Notes: generated by a model not told the origin, from the sequence alone. Numbered from the stretch's first letter, positions 26,410 through 34,682 are shown. The stretch is DNA of 64,000 nucleotides from Shimia thalassica (GCF_001458215.1 NZ_CYTW01000003.1:1-64000), one strand, 5' to 3'. Translations and numbers: made by a program.

Positions 26410-27720
26410 ATGAAAGACCTTACCCCCAACAAAGCCGATCTTGATCCGATCGAGATCGCTTCGATTGACGAAATCCGCGCGACCCAGCTCGAGCGCCTGA
26501 AATGGTCGCTCCGCCACGCCTATGACAACGTGCCAATGTATAAACAGCGCTTTGACGAGGCCGGCGTGCATCCCGACGATCTCAAGGACCTCAAGGATCT
26601 GGCCAAGTTTCCGTTCACCTATAAAAACGACCTGCGCGACAACTACCCTTTTGGCCTGTTTGCCGTGCCGCGCGATCAGATCATCCGCCTGCACGCCTCG
26701 TCCGGCACAACCGGCAAACCCACCGTGGTCGGCTATACCAAGAACGACATTTCGATGTGGGCCGACGTGCTGGCACGCTCGCTGCGCGCCTCGGGTCTGC
26801 GTGCGGGCAACACGGTGCACAACGCTTACGGATACGGGTTGTTCACTGGTGGTCTGGGCGCGCACTACGGGATCGAACGTCTTGGCGCCACCGTTGTGCC
26901 CATGGGCGGCGGACAGACCGAGAAACAGGTCGGTCTGATCACCGATTTCAAACCCGATGGCATCATGGTGACCCCGTCCTATATGCTGAACATTCTCGAA
27001 GGCTTCCACAAAGCCGGTCTTGATCCGCGCGACAGCTCGTTGTCGGTGGGCGTGTTTGGCGCAGAACCGTGGACCAACGCCATGCGCAAAGAGGTCGAAG
27101 CCGCCTTTGATATGCATGCCGTAGACATCTATGGCCTGTCGGAAATCATTGGGCCCGGCGTTGCAAACGAATGTGTCGAAACCAAAGACGGCCTGCATAT
27201 CTGGGAAGACCATTTCTTCCCCGAGATCATCAACCCCGCAACGGGCGAACCGGTCGAGGATGGCGAAGAAGGCGAGTTGGTCTTTACCACCTTGACCAAA
27301 GAAGGCATGCCCATGGTCCGCTACCGCACGCGTGACCTGACCCGACTGATGCCGGGATCTGCCCGCTCGATGCGTCGTATGGAAAAAATCACCGGCCGCA
27401 GTGACGACATGATTATTCTGCGGGGCGTGAACGTGTTTCCGACACAGATCGAAGAACAGGTTATGGCCACAGGCGGCCTCACTCCACACTTCCAGATCGA
27501 GCTGTATAAATCGGGCCGCATGGACGCGATGCGCGTCCTCGTCGAGGCAACACCGGACGCGGCGGACAACCTGTCCAAAACTGCGTCGGCCCGCATGCTG
27601 ACCAAACACATCAAGGACATGGTGGGCGTTTCGACCGAGGTGATTGTCGGTGATCCGGGTGAAGTGGCCCGTTCCCAAGGCAAAGCAGTTCGTGTTATCG
27701 ACAGTCGCGACAAGGAGTAA
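26410..27720 (+). CDS. paaK: Phenylacetate-CoA ligase PaaK
   Basis: A 436-residue ANL-family ligase that activates phenylacetate with ATP and CoA, the committed first step. The P-loop SSGTTGKPTVVGYT (near residue 97), IYGLSEIIGPG and the C-terminal GRSDDMIILRGVNVFPTQIE hinge are all present. GGCGAGGAGGACACC precedes the ATG. It sits between paaI and paaR in one operon. Confidence 0.96.
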   Translation: MKDLTPNKADLDPIEIASIDEIRATQLERLKWSLRHAYDNVPMYKQRFDEAGVHPDDLKDLKDLAKFPFTYKNDLRDNYPFGLFAVPRDQIIRLHASSGTTGKPTVVGYTKNDISMWADVLARSLRASGLRAGNTVHNAYGYGLFTGGLGAHYGIERLGATVVPMGGGQTEKQVGLITDFKPDGIMVTPSYMLNILEGFHKAGLDPRDSSLSVGVFGAEPWTNAMRKEVEAAFDMHAVDIYGLSEIIGPGVANECVETKDGLHIWEDHFFPEIINPATGEPVEDGEEGELVFTTLTKEGMPMVRYRTRDLTRLMPGSARSMRRMEKITGRSDDMIILRGVNVFPTQIEEQVMATGGLTPHFQIELYKSGRMDAMRVLVEATPDAADNLSKTASARMLTKHIKDMVGVSTEVIVGDPGEVARSQGKAVRVIDSRDKE

Positions 27721-27723
27721 GTT

Positions 27724-28320
27724 TTGGCCCGCACAATCGCAAAAGACCACGACCAGAAGCGTGAGCAGATTCTGACAACCGCCGCAAAGGTGTTCGCAAC
27801 CGAAGGGTTCGACCGCGCCTCGATGGCGATGCTGGCGCGAGAGTGCGGGATCTCCAAAGCGAACATCTATCACTATTATGACAGCAAAGACGCGTTGCTG
27901 TTTGATATTCTGGAAACCTATCTTCGCGAACTCCGGGACCGCATTTGCGGGATCGATATCGAAGGGCTGACCCCAGAGGAAAAGCTGCGCCGCGCCGTTG
28001 CGGAAACGCTGCAAGCCTATCAGGGGGCCGATCATGAACATCAGGTTCAGATCGGATCAATGTCGGCTTTGCCGGAAGATCAGCAAAAACTGCTGCGCGG
28101 CTATCAGCGCGACATGGTGATGTTTATGCGCGATATCGTTGCCTCGAACGCATCCACGGTGTTCGAACAAGACCCGGAAAAGCTGCGGGCAACGACGATG
28201 TCGGTCTTCGGGATGCTGAACTGGTACTACATGTGGAATTCCGGCGCAGGCACCGCAGCACGCGAAGAATATGCTGATCTGGTCACCAATCTGACACTCG
28301 GGGGCGTCAACGGCCTCTGA
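27724..28320 (+). CDS. paaR: TetR-family regulator PaaR
   Basis: A 198-residue TetR repressor. N-terminal helix-turn-helix: KVFATEGFDRASMAMLAREC, then GISKANIYHYYDSKDALLF. The variable C-terminal ligand domain contains the pocket. The start is an unusual TTG at 27724, eight bases after AAGGAG at the end of paaK, so it is co-transcribed. In beta-proteobacteria and Thermus, PaaR binds palindromes of the GACCG-CGGTC type and responds to phenylacetyl-CoA. Three such palindromes occur here before paaZ, paaG and paaJ. Confidence 0.88.
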   Translation: MARTIAKDHDQKREQILTTAAKVFATEGFDRASMAMLARECGISKANIYHYYDSKDALLFDILETYLRELRDRICGIDIEGLTPEEKLRRAVAETLQAYQGADHEHQVQIGSMSALPEDQQKLLRGYQRDMVMFMRDIVASNASTVFEQDPEKLRATTMSVFGMLNWYYMWNSGAGTAAREEYADLVTNLTLGGVNGL

Positions 28321-28342
28321 ATTGATAGGACTTCAAACAAAA

Positions 28343-28371
28343 CGCGCCGGCAGAAACCCTCTGCCGGCGCG
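28343..28371. terminator. Bidirectional terminator between paaR and the amino acid dehydrogenase
   Basis: CGCGCCGGCAG (28343-28353) pairs perfectly with CTGCCGGCGCG (28361-28371), 7-nt loop. A-rich sequence lies before it and GTTGTCGTTT after it, so it may serve both convergent genes. Confidence 0.8.
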
Positions 28372-28394
28372 TTGTCGTTTCTCACGCCGCTTGT

Positions 28395-29456
28395 TCAGGC
28401 CGCTTTCGAGGTCACGACTTCGTCCACGATTTCTGTAGCGACATCATTGGGGCTACAGTTGCGCTGGGTCGCACGTTGGAAAATCCGGTTAAGCGTGTCG
28501 TCCAGTGCCGCCAGTTTCTGATCAACAAAGCTGGCGCGGTCTTCGATCTCAAGAATTTCGGTTGCAACGTTGATGATGCCGCCAGCATTGGCAACATAGT
28601 CCGGCGCATAAAGAATGCCGCGCTTGTGCAGTGCCTCTCCGTCTTTATCGCTTGCCAGCTGGTTGTTTGCGCCGCCACAGACCGCCGCGACCTTCAGGTC
28701 GGCAATCGTTGCGGGGTTCAACACGGCCCCGATCGCACATGGGGCAAGGATGTCTGCCTCGACCGACAGAATGCCCAGAGGATCGGCCGCAACCGCCTCA
28801 AATGCGTCCACGGCGTCTGCAATGCGGGCATCGTCGATGTCTGTCACGATCAATTTGGCACCGGCGTGATGCAGCATTTTACACAGGTGGGCGCCGACGT
28901 GCCCCAATCCCTGAACCGCGACAACGCGACCGGCCAGATCCGCAGTGCCAAACCGGTGATGTGCGGTGGTCTGGATTGATTGAAAAATACCGCGTGCGGT
29001 AATGGGGGACGGATCGCCGCTGGCAAATTTACCATCGGCAAGACCGGCCACATACCGCGTCTCCTCGGCCAGAATCGCCATGTCGTCAGGGGTCATACCC
29101 ATGTCTTCGGCGGTCCAATAACGCCCCTCAAGCGTGTTGATCGCGCGGGCAAAGGCGCGCAACAGTTCCGGAGTTTTAAGTTTTGCAGGGTCCCCCATGA
29201 TGACGGCCTTGCCGCCTCCCAAGGGCAGACCGGCGGCCGCGTTCTTGTAGGTCATGCCACGGGACAGCCGCAGAACATCTTCGATCGCCGCGTCCTGACT
29301 GTCATAGGGGCGCATACGCAGCCCGCCCGCCGCGGGGCCAAGCGCCGTTGAGTGCACCGCAATAAAGCCGATCAGTCCGGTCGCGCGATCTTCAATTCGC
29401 AAAACGGTTTCATGGCCTGGGGCAAAGACATGTGTGATGTTCAGTGGCGAATTCAT
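28395..29456 (-). CDS. Glu/Leu/Phe/Val dehydrogenase
   Basis: A 353-residue NAD-dependent amino acid dehydrogenase. The N-terminal domain has the glycine-rich GGLRMRPY and the LPLGGGKAVI loop with catalytic Lys (near residue 80). The NAD domain has VQGLGHVGAHL (near residue 180) and the ANNQLA motif. It probably deaminates Leu, Val or Phe to the 2-oxo acid. The start at 29456 is favoured over a longer version because of GGAAGAGG upstream. It is divergent from an Lrp regulator. If it acts on Phe, it would feed phenylpyruvate towards phenylacetate (inference). Confidence 0.88.
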   Translation of the reverse strand: MNSPLNITHVFAPGHETVLRIEDRATGLIGFIAVHSTALGPAAGGLRMRPYDSQDAAIEDVLRLSRGMTYKNAAAGLPLGGGKAVIMGDPAKLKTPELLRAFARAINTLEGRYWTAEDMGMTPDDMAILAEETRYVAGLADGKFASGDPSPITARGIFQSIQTTAHHRFGTADLAGRVVAVQGLGHVGAHLCKMLHHAGAKLIVTDIDDARIADAVDAFEAVAADPLGILSVEADILAPCAIGAVLNPATIADLKVAAVCGGANNQLASDKDGEALHKRGILYAPDYVANAGGIINVATEILEIEDRASFVDQKLAALDDTLNRIFQRATQRNCSPNDVATEIVDEVVTSKAA

Positions 29457-29591
29457 AATGGGGGCTTCCTCTTCCTGCGTGGCGCACAAATTGACACAAA
29501 GGTCTGAGAGGTTTTCTCCAAATTTCACTCTTCGGTGTTTCAATGTTGGAGGATTCCGCTAAAATTGCGTATAAAGTTAGGGGAGAGCATC

Positions 29592-30050
29592 ATGGATGCG
29601 ATTGATCGTAGAATCATCAAGGTGTTGCAAATCGACGGTCGTATGAAGATCGCAGAGCTGGCCGAAACGGTCGGATTGTCTGCCACCCCCTGTGCCCGCA
29701 GGCTTGAACGGCTGCACAAGGACGGCGTCATCACCGGATATTCCGCCCGCGTGGATGCGCAAAAACTCGACTTGCCGGTGACGGTGTTTGTCTCTGTCGA
29801 ATTAGAGCAACAAGCCAGTGGAGGCGTGGATGCCTTCGAACGCGCAATACGGGCCTTTGACGAAGTGATGGAGTGTCACCTTATGACAGGGTCGCGCGAT
29901 ATATTGCTGCGCATCGTCGTGGCGGATCTGAACGCCTTTGACCGCTTCCTTGAAAACAGGCTGATGCGCGTGCCCGGCATTCGCAACATGCGGTCGAACT
30001 TTGCCCTGCGCACGATGGTGCGGCGCGATGTGCTGCCGGGGCTCGATTAA
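29592..30050 (+). CDS. Lrp/AsnC-family regulator
   Basis: A 152-residue leucine-responsive regulator. Helix-turn-helix: MDAIDRRIIKVLQIDGRMK then LSATPCARRLERLHKDGVI (residues 35-53), followed by the RAM ligand domain (VMECHLMTGSRDILLRIVVADLNAF). GGGGAGAGCATC precedes ATG 29592. It is divergent from the amino acid dehydrogenase, which it likely controls in response to an amino acid. It overlaps the convergent PACE gene by 4 bp. Confidence 0.9.
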   Translation: MDAIDRRIIKVLQIDGRMKIAELAETVGLSATPCARRLERLHKDGVITGYSARVDAQKLDLPVTVFVSVELEQQASGGVDAFERAIRAFDEVMECHLMTGSRDILLRIVVADLNAFDRFLENRLMRVPGIRNMRSNFALRTMVRRDVLPGLD

Positions 30051-30493
30051 CACGACATCCCGTCCGCGACGTCGGCCGCGCGGCGTGGCACCGGAAACAC
30101 CACGTCATATGCCCAATTAAAAACAAAGGCATAGGCGAGGAAAAAGACAGACAACCCGATATCGAGCATGAAAGCGTCCCAATAGGTCATCGACAGCCAC
30201 CATGCGATGACAAACAGGCCCACGATCAAAAGCCCCCCTTCGAACAAAAGCGCATGCACAATCCGAAGCCCCACACCACGAGGGGCCATGTCGCGCACCC
30301 GATTGTCCCACTGATCAAACATCCAGTTGTAAACCAGATTCCAGCTCATCGCGATCAGGCTCATCATCAGGCCAAGCACCCCCAGTTCGGTTGGAGCATG
30401 GCCTGTGATCCATGCGCCAAACACCGCCAGCAAAGTCAGCGCAATCCCTTCAAACAGGACAGTGTGGCGAATGCGATCCTTGAGCGTGCGCAT
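30047..30493 (-). CDS. PACE-family efflux transporter
   Basis: A 148-residue inner-membrane protein with two repeated bacterial transmembrane pair domains. Each begins with an R-x2-H-x2-LFEG stretch (RHTVLFEGIALTLLAVFGAW and VHALLFEGGLLIVGLFVIAW) and ends at an N-x-x-[YF]-[ND]-W element (YNWMFDQW, FNWAYDVVFP). PACE pumps (AceI type) export chlorhexidine and short polyamines with protons. It is divergent from a MarR regulator with duplicated operator-like sites between. The start at 30493 has AAAGGTAA upstream. Confidence 0.88.
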   Translation of the reverse strand: MRTLKDRIRHTVLFEGIALTLLAVFGAWITGHAPTELGVLGLMMSLIAMSWNLVYNWMFDQWDNRVRDMAPRGVGLRIVHALLFEGGLLIVGLFVIAWWLSMTYWDAFMLDIGLSVFFLAYAFVFNWAYDVVFPVPRRAADVADGMSC

Positions 30494-30502
30494 CTGATTT
30501 AC

Positions 30503-30555
30503 CTTTCTGGAAAGATTTATATCCATATAGAACCGGTTTATCTTTCTGGCAAGAT
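30503..30555. promoter_or_regulatory. Duplicated MarR-type operator between PACE pump and MarR genes
   Basis: The core CTTTCTGGNAAGAT occurs at 30503-30516 and again at 30542-30555, 39 bp apart in direct orientation. Each copy is itself partly palindromic (CTTTC-GAAAG, ATCTT-AAGAT). The pair fills the divergent promoter region. Confidence 0.65.
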
Positions 30556-30571
30556 ACATTAGGCTGAAGTC

Positions 30572-31072
30572 ATGAAAAAACTGACAATCGCAGAAATCGT
30601 TGCGGGCAACCGAGAGCACTGGCCCGAGGTGGACACACCCACGTCGATCACCATCATCGCTCTGATCCGGCTGAACGATCTGGTGATGGAGCGTTACAAG
30701 GAAATCCTGCTGGGCTACGGGCTGACGCAGGCCGGTTTTGAAGTGCTCGCAACCCTGCGCGGATTGCCCGAACCCAACTGTCTCACGCCCACCGAACTTT
30801 ACCGGTCCATTCTGATCACCTCGGGCGGTATGACCAAGGTGCTCAAAGGGCTCGAGGAAAACGCCCTGATCCTGCGCAAGAGCAATCCCGACGATCAACG
30901 CAGCCGCTTTGTCCAGCTGACCGACAAAGGCCGCGCTCTGGCAGAGGCCTCGATGGAGGCCGTCAGCCAGGAAGAGCAGAAGATGCTGGAAAGCGCCCTG
31001 ACACCCCAGCAGATCGCACAACTGTCCAGCGTTTTGATGCGCACGGTGAACAAACTCGAAAGCACAGACTAA
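30572..31072 (+). CDS. MarR-family regulator next to a PACE pump
   Basis: A 166-residue winged-helix protein. The MarR core reads LTPTELYRSILITSGGMTKVLKGLEENALI, followed by the wing KSNPDDQRSRFVQLTDKG. It has a longer N-terminus than usual (about 40 residues before the first conserved helix). It is divergent from the PACE gene and likely represses it by binding the two repeated sites. Its inducer is unknown but may be a cation or amine. Confidence 0.88.
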   Translation: MKKLTIAEIVAGNREHWPEVDTPTSITIIALIRLNDLVMERYKEILLGYGLTQAGFEVLATLRGLPEPNCLTPTELYRSILITSGGMTKVLKGLEENALILRKSNPDDQRSRFVQLTDKGRALAEASMEAVSQEEQKMLESALTPQQIAQLSSVLMRTVNKLESTD

Positions 31073-31087
31073 CCCCTGTCACCAAAA

Positions 31088-31124
31088 GAAAACGGCCCCA
31101 AAGCCACCGCTTCAGAGCCGTTTC
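31088..31124. terminator. Terminator between the MarR gene and the paa operon
   Basis: On the minus strand an AAACGGC-T-CTGAAGC arm pairs with GCTTTGG-G-GCCGTTTT around GGTG, followed by TTTTCTTTT. It ends the paaJ-paaE operon and, read the other way, the MarR gene. Confidence 0.8.
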
Positions 31125-31145
31125 AAGTGATGCAATTTCTGTGGC

Positions 31146-31904
31146 TTAGCCAGCAGTCATACCAAGGTTTTCAAGAACGGCCTTTGTCTCGGCGCCCCAG
31201 CGCGCCTTGAGATCCGCATTCGCGGTCTTGCGCAGGCCCATCCCTTTCAGGCTTTCAGCCTTGGCAGAGGTTGCCGACCCAAACGATGCCGCAACACGGG
31301 GCCACCAATAGTCGACGCTGGCTTGCAATGTGGCTTTGTCTTCCGTCTCGAGAAGCTTTTGCAATCCTTCCTCGGCCAGTTCCGCGTGACGTGCCTCAAT
31401 CGGGGCAATCGCGCGAAATGCTTCGGCCAGAGGCTGATAGGACACCATCGAGAATTCGGCCATCTGCACGGCAACAGCACGCCCCATCAACAGGTTCATC
31501 ACAACGGCATCTGCCCAACCCGCAAGGGGATAGTTGAACACCGCAAGACGCATGTCCTGTTCGGTGCGCGAGGCCCCGATGTCGGCGTCACGCTCCAGAC
31601 GTGCCGTCCACGGATGGTGGTTGGCATAGCGGTTTCCGTCGACACCGAACTCGCCCATGATTTTCAACACGCGATCCGCGTTGTCGGTCTTTTCCAGCAC
31701 GATCTTTGCCGCGGCGATCCGTTCCTTGATGCCGGGGCCTGCGTTGATGATATCGGCAAACCCCGCAGCACCAGCCAGTTCCGAATCCACGAATGTGGTC
31801 ATCAGCTTCATCAATTCCGCACGATAGCGCGGCGGTACGTTTGACGGGTTGGTCAGAACGCCACCCGCAGCAAGATAGCTTTCAATGCTCATATCTTCGG
31901 CCAT
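31146..31904 (-). CDS. PaaA/PaaC-like ferritin-fold protein, additional subunit of the paa operon
   Basis: A 252-residue helical protein resembling the phenylacetate catabolic (PaaA/PaaC) ferritin-like family. Possible metal ligands are E42, E71 and E170-x-x-H173, but the second helix has E71-x-x-D74 where a His would be expected. It therefore may be a structural subunit or have an altered di-iron site. It is the last gene of the paa operon, 13 bp after paaE, with GGGAGGACAG before ATG 31904, and is followed by a strong terminator. E. coli has no counterpart at this position. Its role is unknown. Confidence 0.75.
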   Translation of the reverse strand: MAEDMSIESYLAAGGVLTNPSNVPPRYRAELMKLMTTFVDSELAGAAGFADIINAGPGIKERIAAAKIVLEKTDNADRVLKIMGEFGVDGNRYANHHPWTARLERDADIGASRTEQDMRLAVFNYPLAGWADAVVMNLLMGRAVAVQMAEFSMVSYQPLAEAFRAIAPIEARHAELAEEGLQKLLETEDKATLQASVDYWWPRVAASFGSATSAKAESLKGMGLRKTANADLKARWGAETKAVLENLGMTAG

Positions 31905-31917
31905 GATCTGTCCTCCC

Positions 31918-32994
31918 TTACTGATCAAAGTCGACAACAACGTTGTCGGTCACGGGATAGGATTGGCACGACAGGACATAGCCCTTTTCGACCTCGTAAT
32001 CCTCAAGCGCGTGGTTGGATACCATTTCCACTTCACCTTCCAGAACACGGCACCGGCAGGTCGAACACACACCTGCCTTACAGGCAAAAGGCGCGTCCAT
32101 CTTGTTGTCCAGAGCGGCATCCAGAATGGTGGTGTCTTTGGGCATTTCAATCGCTTGGGTCGACCCATCCAGCGTAATGGTGGCAGAGGCCTGATTGGCA
32201 CCTGACGCGGCATTCTTGGACACGGCTTTGCGTTTCGCACGTCCGGGCTGGGACGATGCAAACAGCTCGAACTTGATTTGCGCGTCGGTCAACCCGCCGG
32301 TGCGCAGGGCTGCAGCGATCCCCAGCATCATCGGCTCTGGGCCACAAATGAACGCGGTGTCGACAGAACCGATATCGATCCATCCGGTCGCGAACAACTG
32401 GGCGCATTTATCTTCTGTGACCAGACCGGTGAACAGGTCGATTTCCTGCGCGTCGGTTTCCAGAATGTGAATGACGTTGAAGCGCCCCATATAGGTGTTC
32501 TTCAGGTCTTCAAGTTCCTCGCGGAACATGATCGTGTTCACGCCTTTGTTGGCATAGACCAGCGTGAAGGTCGAATTCGGCTCGGCCGCCAGCGTGGTTT
32601 TCAGGATCGACAGAACCGGCGTGATGCCCGATCCACCCGCAAATCCGAGATAGTTCTTTTCGTTGCCTGCATCCAGTGCGGTAAAGAAACCGCCCATCGG
32701 GGGCATGGCCTGTACCGTGTCACCGATTTTCAGGTCTTCATTGGCCCAGGTCGAAAACGTTCCGCCATCGACACGCTTGATGCCGACTTGCAGGATTCCG
32801 TCGTCCTTGCCAGCGCAGATCGAATAGGACCGGCGCAGCTCGTCACCGTCAAAATCCTGACGGAAGGTCAGATACTGGCCTTGGGTGAAATCGAATGCCT
32901 CGGCCGCGCCATTAACGGGCTTCAGCGTCACGACAACGGCGTCGCGGATGGTTTTTTGGATGTCAGTGACTTCCAGATCGTGGAAACGTGCCAT
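31918..32994 (-). CDS. paaE: Phenylacetyl-CoA epoxidase reductase subunit PaaE
   Basis: A 358-residue electron-transfer protein passing electrons from NADPH to the epoxidase. The flavin/NAD part has RRSYSICAG (near residue 55), GFAGGSGITPVLSIL and CGPEPMM. The C-terminal 2Fe-2S ferredoxin has ACKAGVCSTCRCRVLEG and a last Cys in LSCQSYP. It is separated from paaD by 126 bp with a long hairpin. Confidence 0.95.
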   Translation of the reverse strand: MARFHDLEVTDIQKTIRDAVVVTLKPVNGAAEAFDFTQGQYLTFRQDFDGDELRRSYSICAGKDDGILQVGIKRVDGGTFSTWANEDLKIGDTVQAMPPMGGFFTALDAGNEKNYLGFAGGSGITPVLSILKTTLAAEPNSTFTLVYANKGVNTIMFREELEDLKNTYMGRFNVIHILETDAQEIDLFTGLVTEDKCAQLFATGWIDIGSVDTAFICGPEPMMLGIAAALRTGGLTDAQIKFELFASSQPGRAKRKAVSKNAASGANQASATITLDGSTQAIEMPKDTTILDAALDNKMDAPFACKAGVCSTCRCRVLEGEVEMVSNHALEDYEVEKGYVLSCQSYPVTDNVVVDFDQ

Positions 32995-33011
32995 GTAGGA
33001 TCCTCCCTAAG

Positions 33012-33054
33012 GCGTTTCGAGATTGAGTTGGATACCGACTTGATCTCGAAACGC
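33012..33054 (-). promoter_or_regulatory. Long hairpin in the paaD-paaE gap
   Basis: GCGTTTCGAGAT (33012-33023) pairs perfectly with ATCTCGAAACGC (33043-33054); the 19-nt middle can extend the stem with wobble pairs. Several further GAAACG/CGTTTC copies follow up to 33120. This 126-bp gap is much the longest in an otherwise tight operon, so an attenuator or RNase site is likely. Confidence 0.65.
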
Positions 33055-33120
33055 TCGAAACCTTTCGGTGGTGTGGGCGTTTCGCCAAGTTTTCGTTGCC
33101 GTAAACATGCCGAAACGCTT

Positions 33121-33582
33121 TTAGATGCACTTGAAATATTCAAAGGGTTCAAGACAGTCCTGACAGCGCCATTGTGCCTTGCACGGGGTCGAGCCGAACT
33201 GGCTCAGCTTTTCGAGATGTGTGCCGCCGCAATGCGGGCAGCGTTGTGGGCCTCCCGCCGGTTGCGGCGGGGCAATCCCGTATTTCTCAAGAGCGGTGCG
33301 GGCCTTGTCGGACATCCAGTCTGTCGTCCACGCCGGGCTCAGCTGTTGCTTGAGTTCGATATGGTCGAGCCCGCAATCGCGGAGCTTGGTTTCGATGTCC
33401 ATGTTGATCATCGATGTGGCCGGACAGCCGGAATAGGTCGGGGTCACGGACACCACACAGGTCTCGCCATGAAACTCCACGTTCCGGATAATGCCGAGAT
33501 CGACCAGTGTAATCACGGGAATCTCGGGATCGGGGATGGTCTCCAACCATTCCCAGACCTGTTTGACACTTGGCTGGGTCAT
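33121..33582 (-). CDS. paaD: Phenylacetyl-CoA epoxidase maturation protein PaaD
   Basis: A 153-residue protein with an N-terminal DUF59/MIP18 domain (IPDPEIPVITLVDLGIIR, TPTYSGCPATSMI) and a C-terminal zinc- or cluster-binding tail (CPHCGGTHLEKLSQFG, then RCQDCLEPFEYFKC). It is thought to help mature the metal centres of the epoxidase. AAGGAG precedes the ATG. Confidence 0.94.
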   Translation of the reverse strand: MTQPSVKQVWEWLETIPDPEIPVITLVDLGIIRNVEFHGETCVVSVTPTYSGCPATSMINMDIETKLRDCGLDHIELKQQLSPAWTTDWMSDKARTALEKYGIAPPQPAGGPQRCPHCGGTHLEKLSQFGSTPCKAQWRCQDCLEPFEYFKCI

Positions 33583-33633
33583 GTCCTTGCTCCTTGTGAG
33601 GGTGGGGCCTTGGTGACCAAGGCCCCCATCGCG

Positions 33634-34398
33634 TCACCACTCGCAACCGGGATAGGCGCGCTGCAACCACTGCATCGACGTCAGAAGATGCCCCAGATGC
33701 TCGGTGTGCATATAACCGGTACGACCACCCTTGTGGGCGTATTTGCTGGCCGGAATGGTCAGCGTCGCATCGGCCAGAACCTTGCCCACCAGCGCGTCAT
33801 ATTCTTCGCGCAAGCTGGCCGGATCGGGCGCAATGCCTGCTTCTGCCATGGCGGCGTCCACATCGTCACTTGCAAAGAATTCACCGACATAGGGCCAGAG
33901 GTAATTCAGCGCCTCTTGCATGCGTGCGTGGCTTTCCTCGGTGCCGTCACCCAGACCCACAACCGTGTCAGCGGAACGCTCGACATGATAGGCCACCTCT
34001 TTTGAGGCTTTGGCGGCAATCGCGGCAACAGTTTCGTCCGACGACTTCATCAGGCGACCCATCAGAACCGACTGGAAGGCGTCAAACAGGAACTGGCGCA
34101 GCAATGTGCGGCCAAAGTCGCCATTCGGCAACTCGGTCAGCAGCACATTGCGGAAATCCCACGCGTCGCGCAGAAACGCGAGATCATCAGCCGATTTGCC
34201 TTCGCCCTGCACGTCGGCGGCATAACCCAGCCACATCTGCGTCTGCCCGATCAGGTCCAGCGCAGTGTTGGCCAGTGCAATGTCTTCTTCCAGAATGGGC
34301 GAGTGACCACACCATTCCGATACGCGGTGCCCGAGGATCAGGGTGTTGTCCCCCTGACGCAGCAGGAACTGCAGCAGTTTTTCTTGATCGACAGCCAT
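33634..34398 (-). CDS. paaC: Phenylacetyl-CoA epoxidase structural subunit PaaC
   Basis: A 254-residue ferritin-like subunit with LGHRVSEWCGHSPILEEDIALANTALDLIGQ at the N-terminus and YHVERSADTVVGLGDGTEES in the middle. It pairs with PaaA in the multicomponent epoxidase. Its start overlaps the paaB stop by one base (TAATG), so translation is coupled. Confidence 0.95.
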   Translation of the reverse strand: MAVDQEKLLQFLLRQGDNTLILGHRVSEWCGHSPILEEDIALANTALDLIGQTQMWLGYAADVQGEGKSADDLAFLRDAWDFRNVLLTELPNGDFGRTLLRQFLFDAFQSVLMGRLMKSSDETVAAIAAKASKEVAYHVERSADTVVGLGDGTEESHARMQEALNYLWPYVGEFFASDDVDAAMAEAGIAPDPASLREEYDALVGKVLADATLTIPASKYAHKGGRTGYMHTEHLGHLLTSMQWLQRAYPGCEW

Positions 34399-34682
34399 TA
34401 CATGTGCCCCACTTCATCGGGGATGTCGAAGAAGGTCGGGTGACGATACACCTTCGACTCGGACGGTTCGAACAACGGGCCTTTTTCACCCGGTGCGGTG
34501 GCGGCGATGTGGCGGGCTTCAACAACCCAGATCGACACGCCTTCATTGCGACGGGTATAGACGTCGCGGGCGTTCTTGATCGCCATCTCGGCGTCCGGTG
34601 CGTGCAGTGATCCAACGTGACGGTGGCTCATTCCATGCTGACCGCGGATAAAGATTTCCCATAGGGGCCATTCGTTTTTCAT
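34398..34682 (-). CDS. paaB: Phenylacetyl-CoA epoxidase small subunit PaaB
   Basis: A 94-residue protein with the family's standard opening (NEWPLWEIFIRGQHGMSHRH) and the SIWVVEA and YRHPTFFDIPDEVGHM segments. It bridges PaaAC units. GAGGAGGACAACC lies before the ATG. Confidence 0.96.
   Translation of the reverse strand: MKNEWPLWEIFIRGQHGMSHRHVGSLHAPDAEMAIKNARDVYTRRNEGVSIWVVEARHIAATAPGEKGPLFEPSESKVYRHPTFFDIPDEVGHM

Noticed and set aside
26302-28041. 579-codon open frame on the minus strand opposite paaI, paaK and paaR
   Set aside because: It mirrors real genes with clear motifs on the plus strand, has no ribosome site and its translation looks like no protein family. A by-product of high GC.
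32278-34005. 575-codon plus-strand frame opposite paaE, paaD and paaC
   Set aside because: Entirely antisense to recognised paa genes and crosses their intergenic hairpin; composition is non-protein-like.
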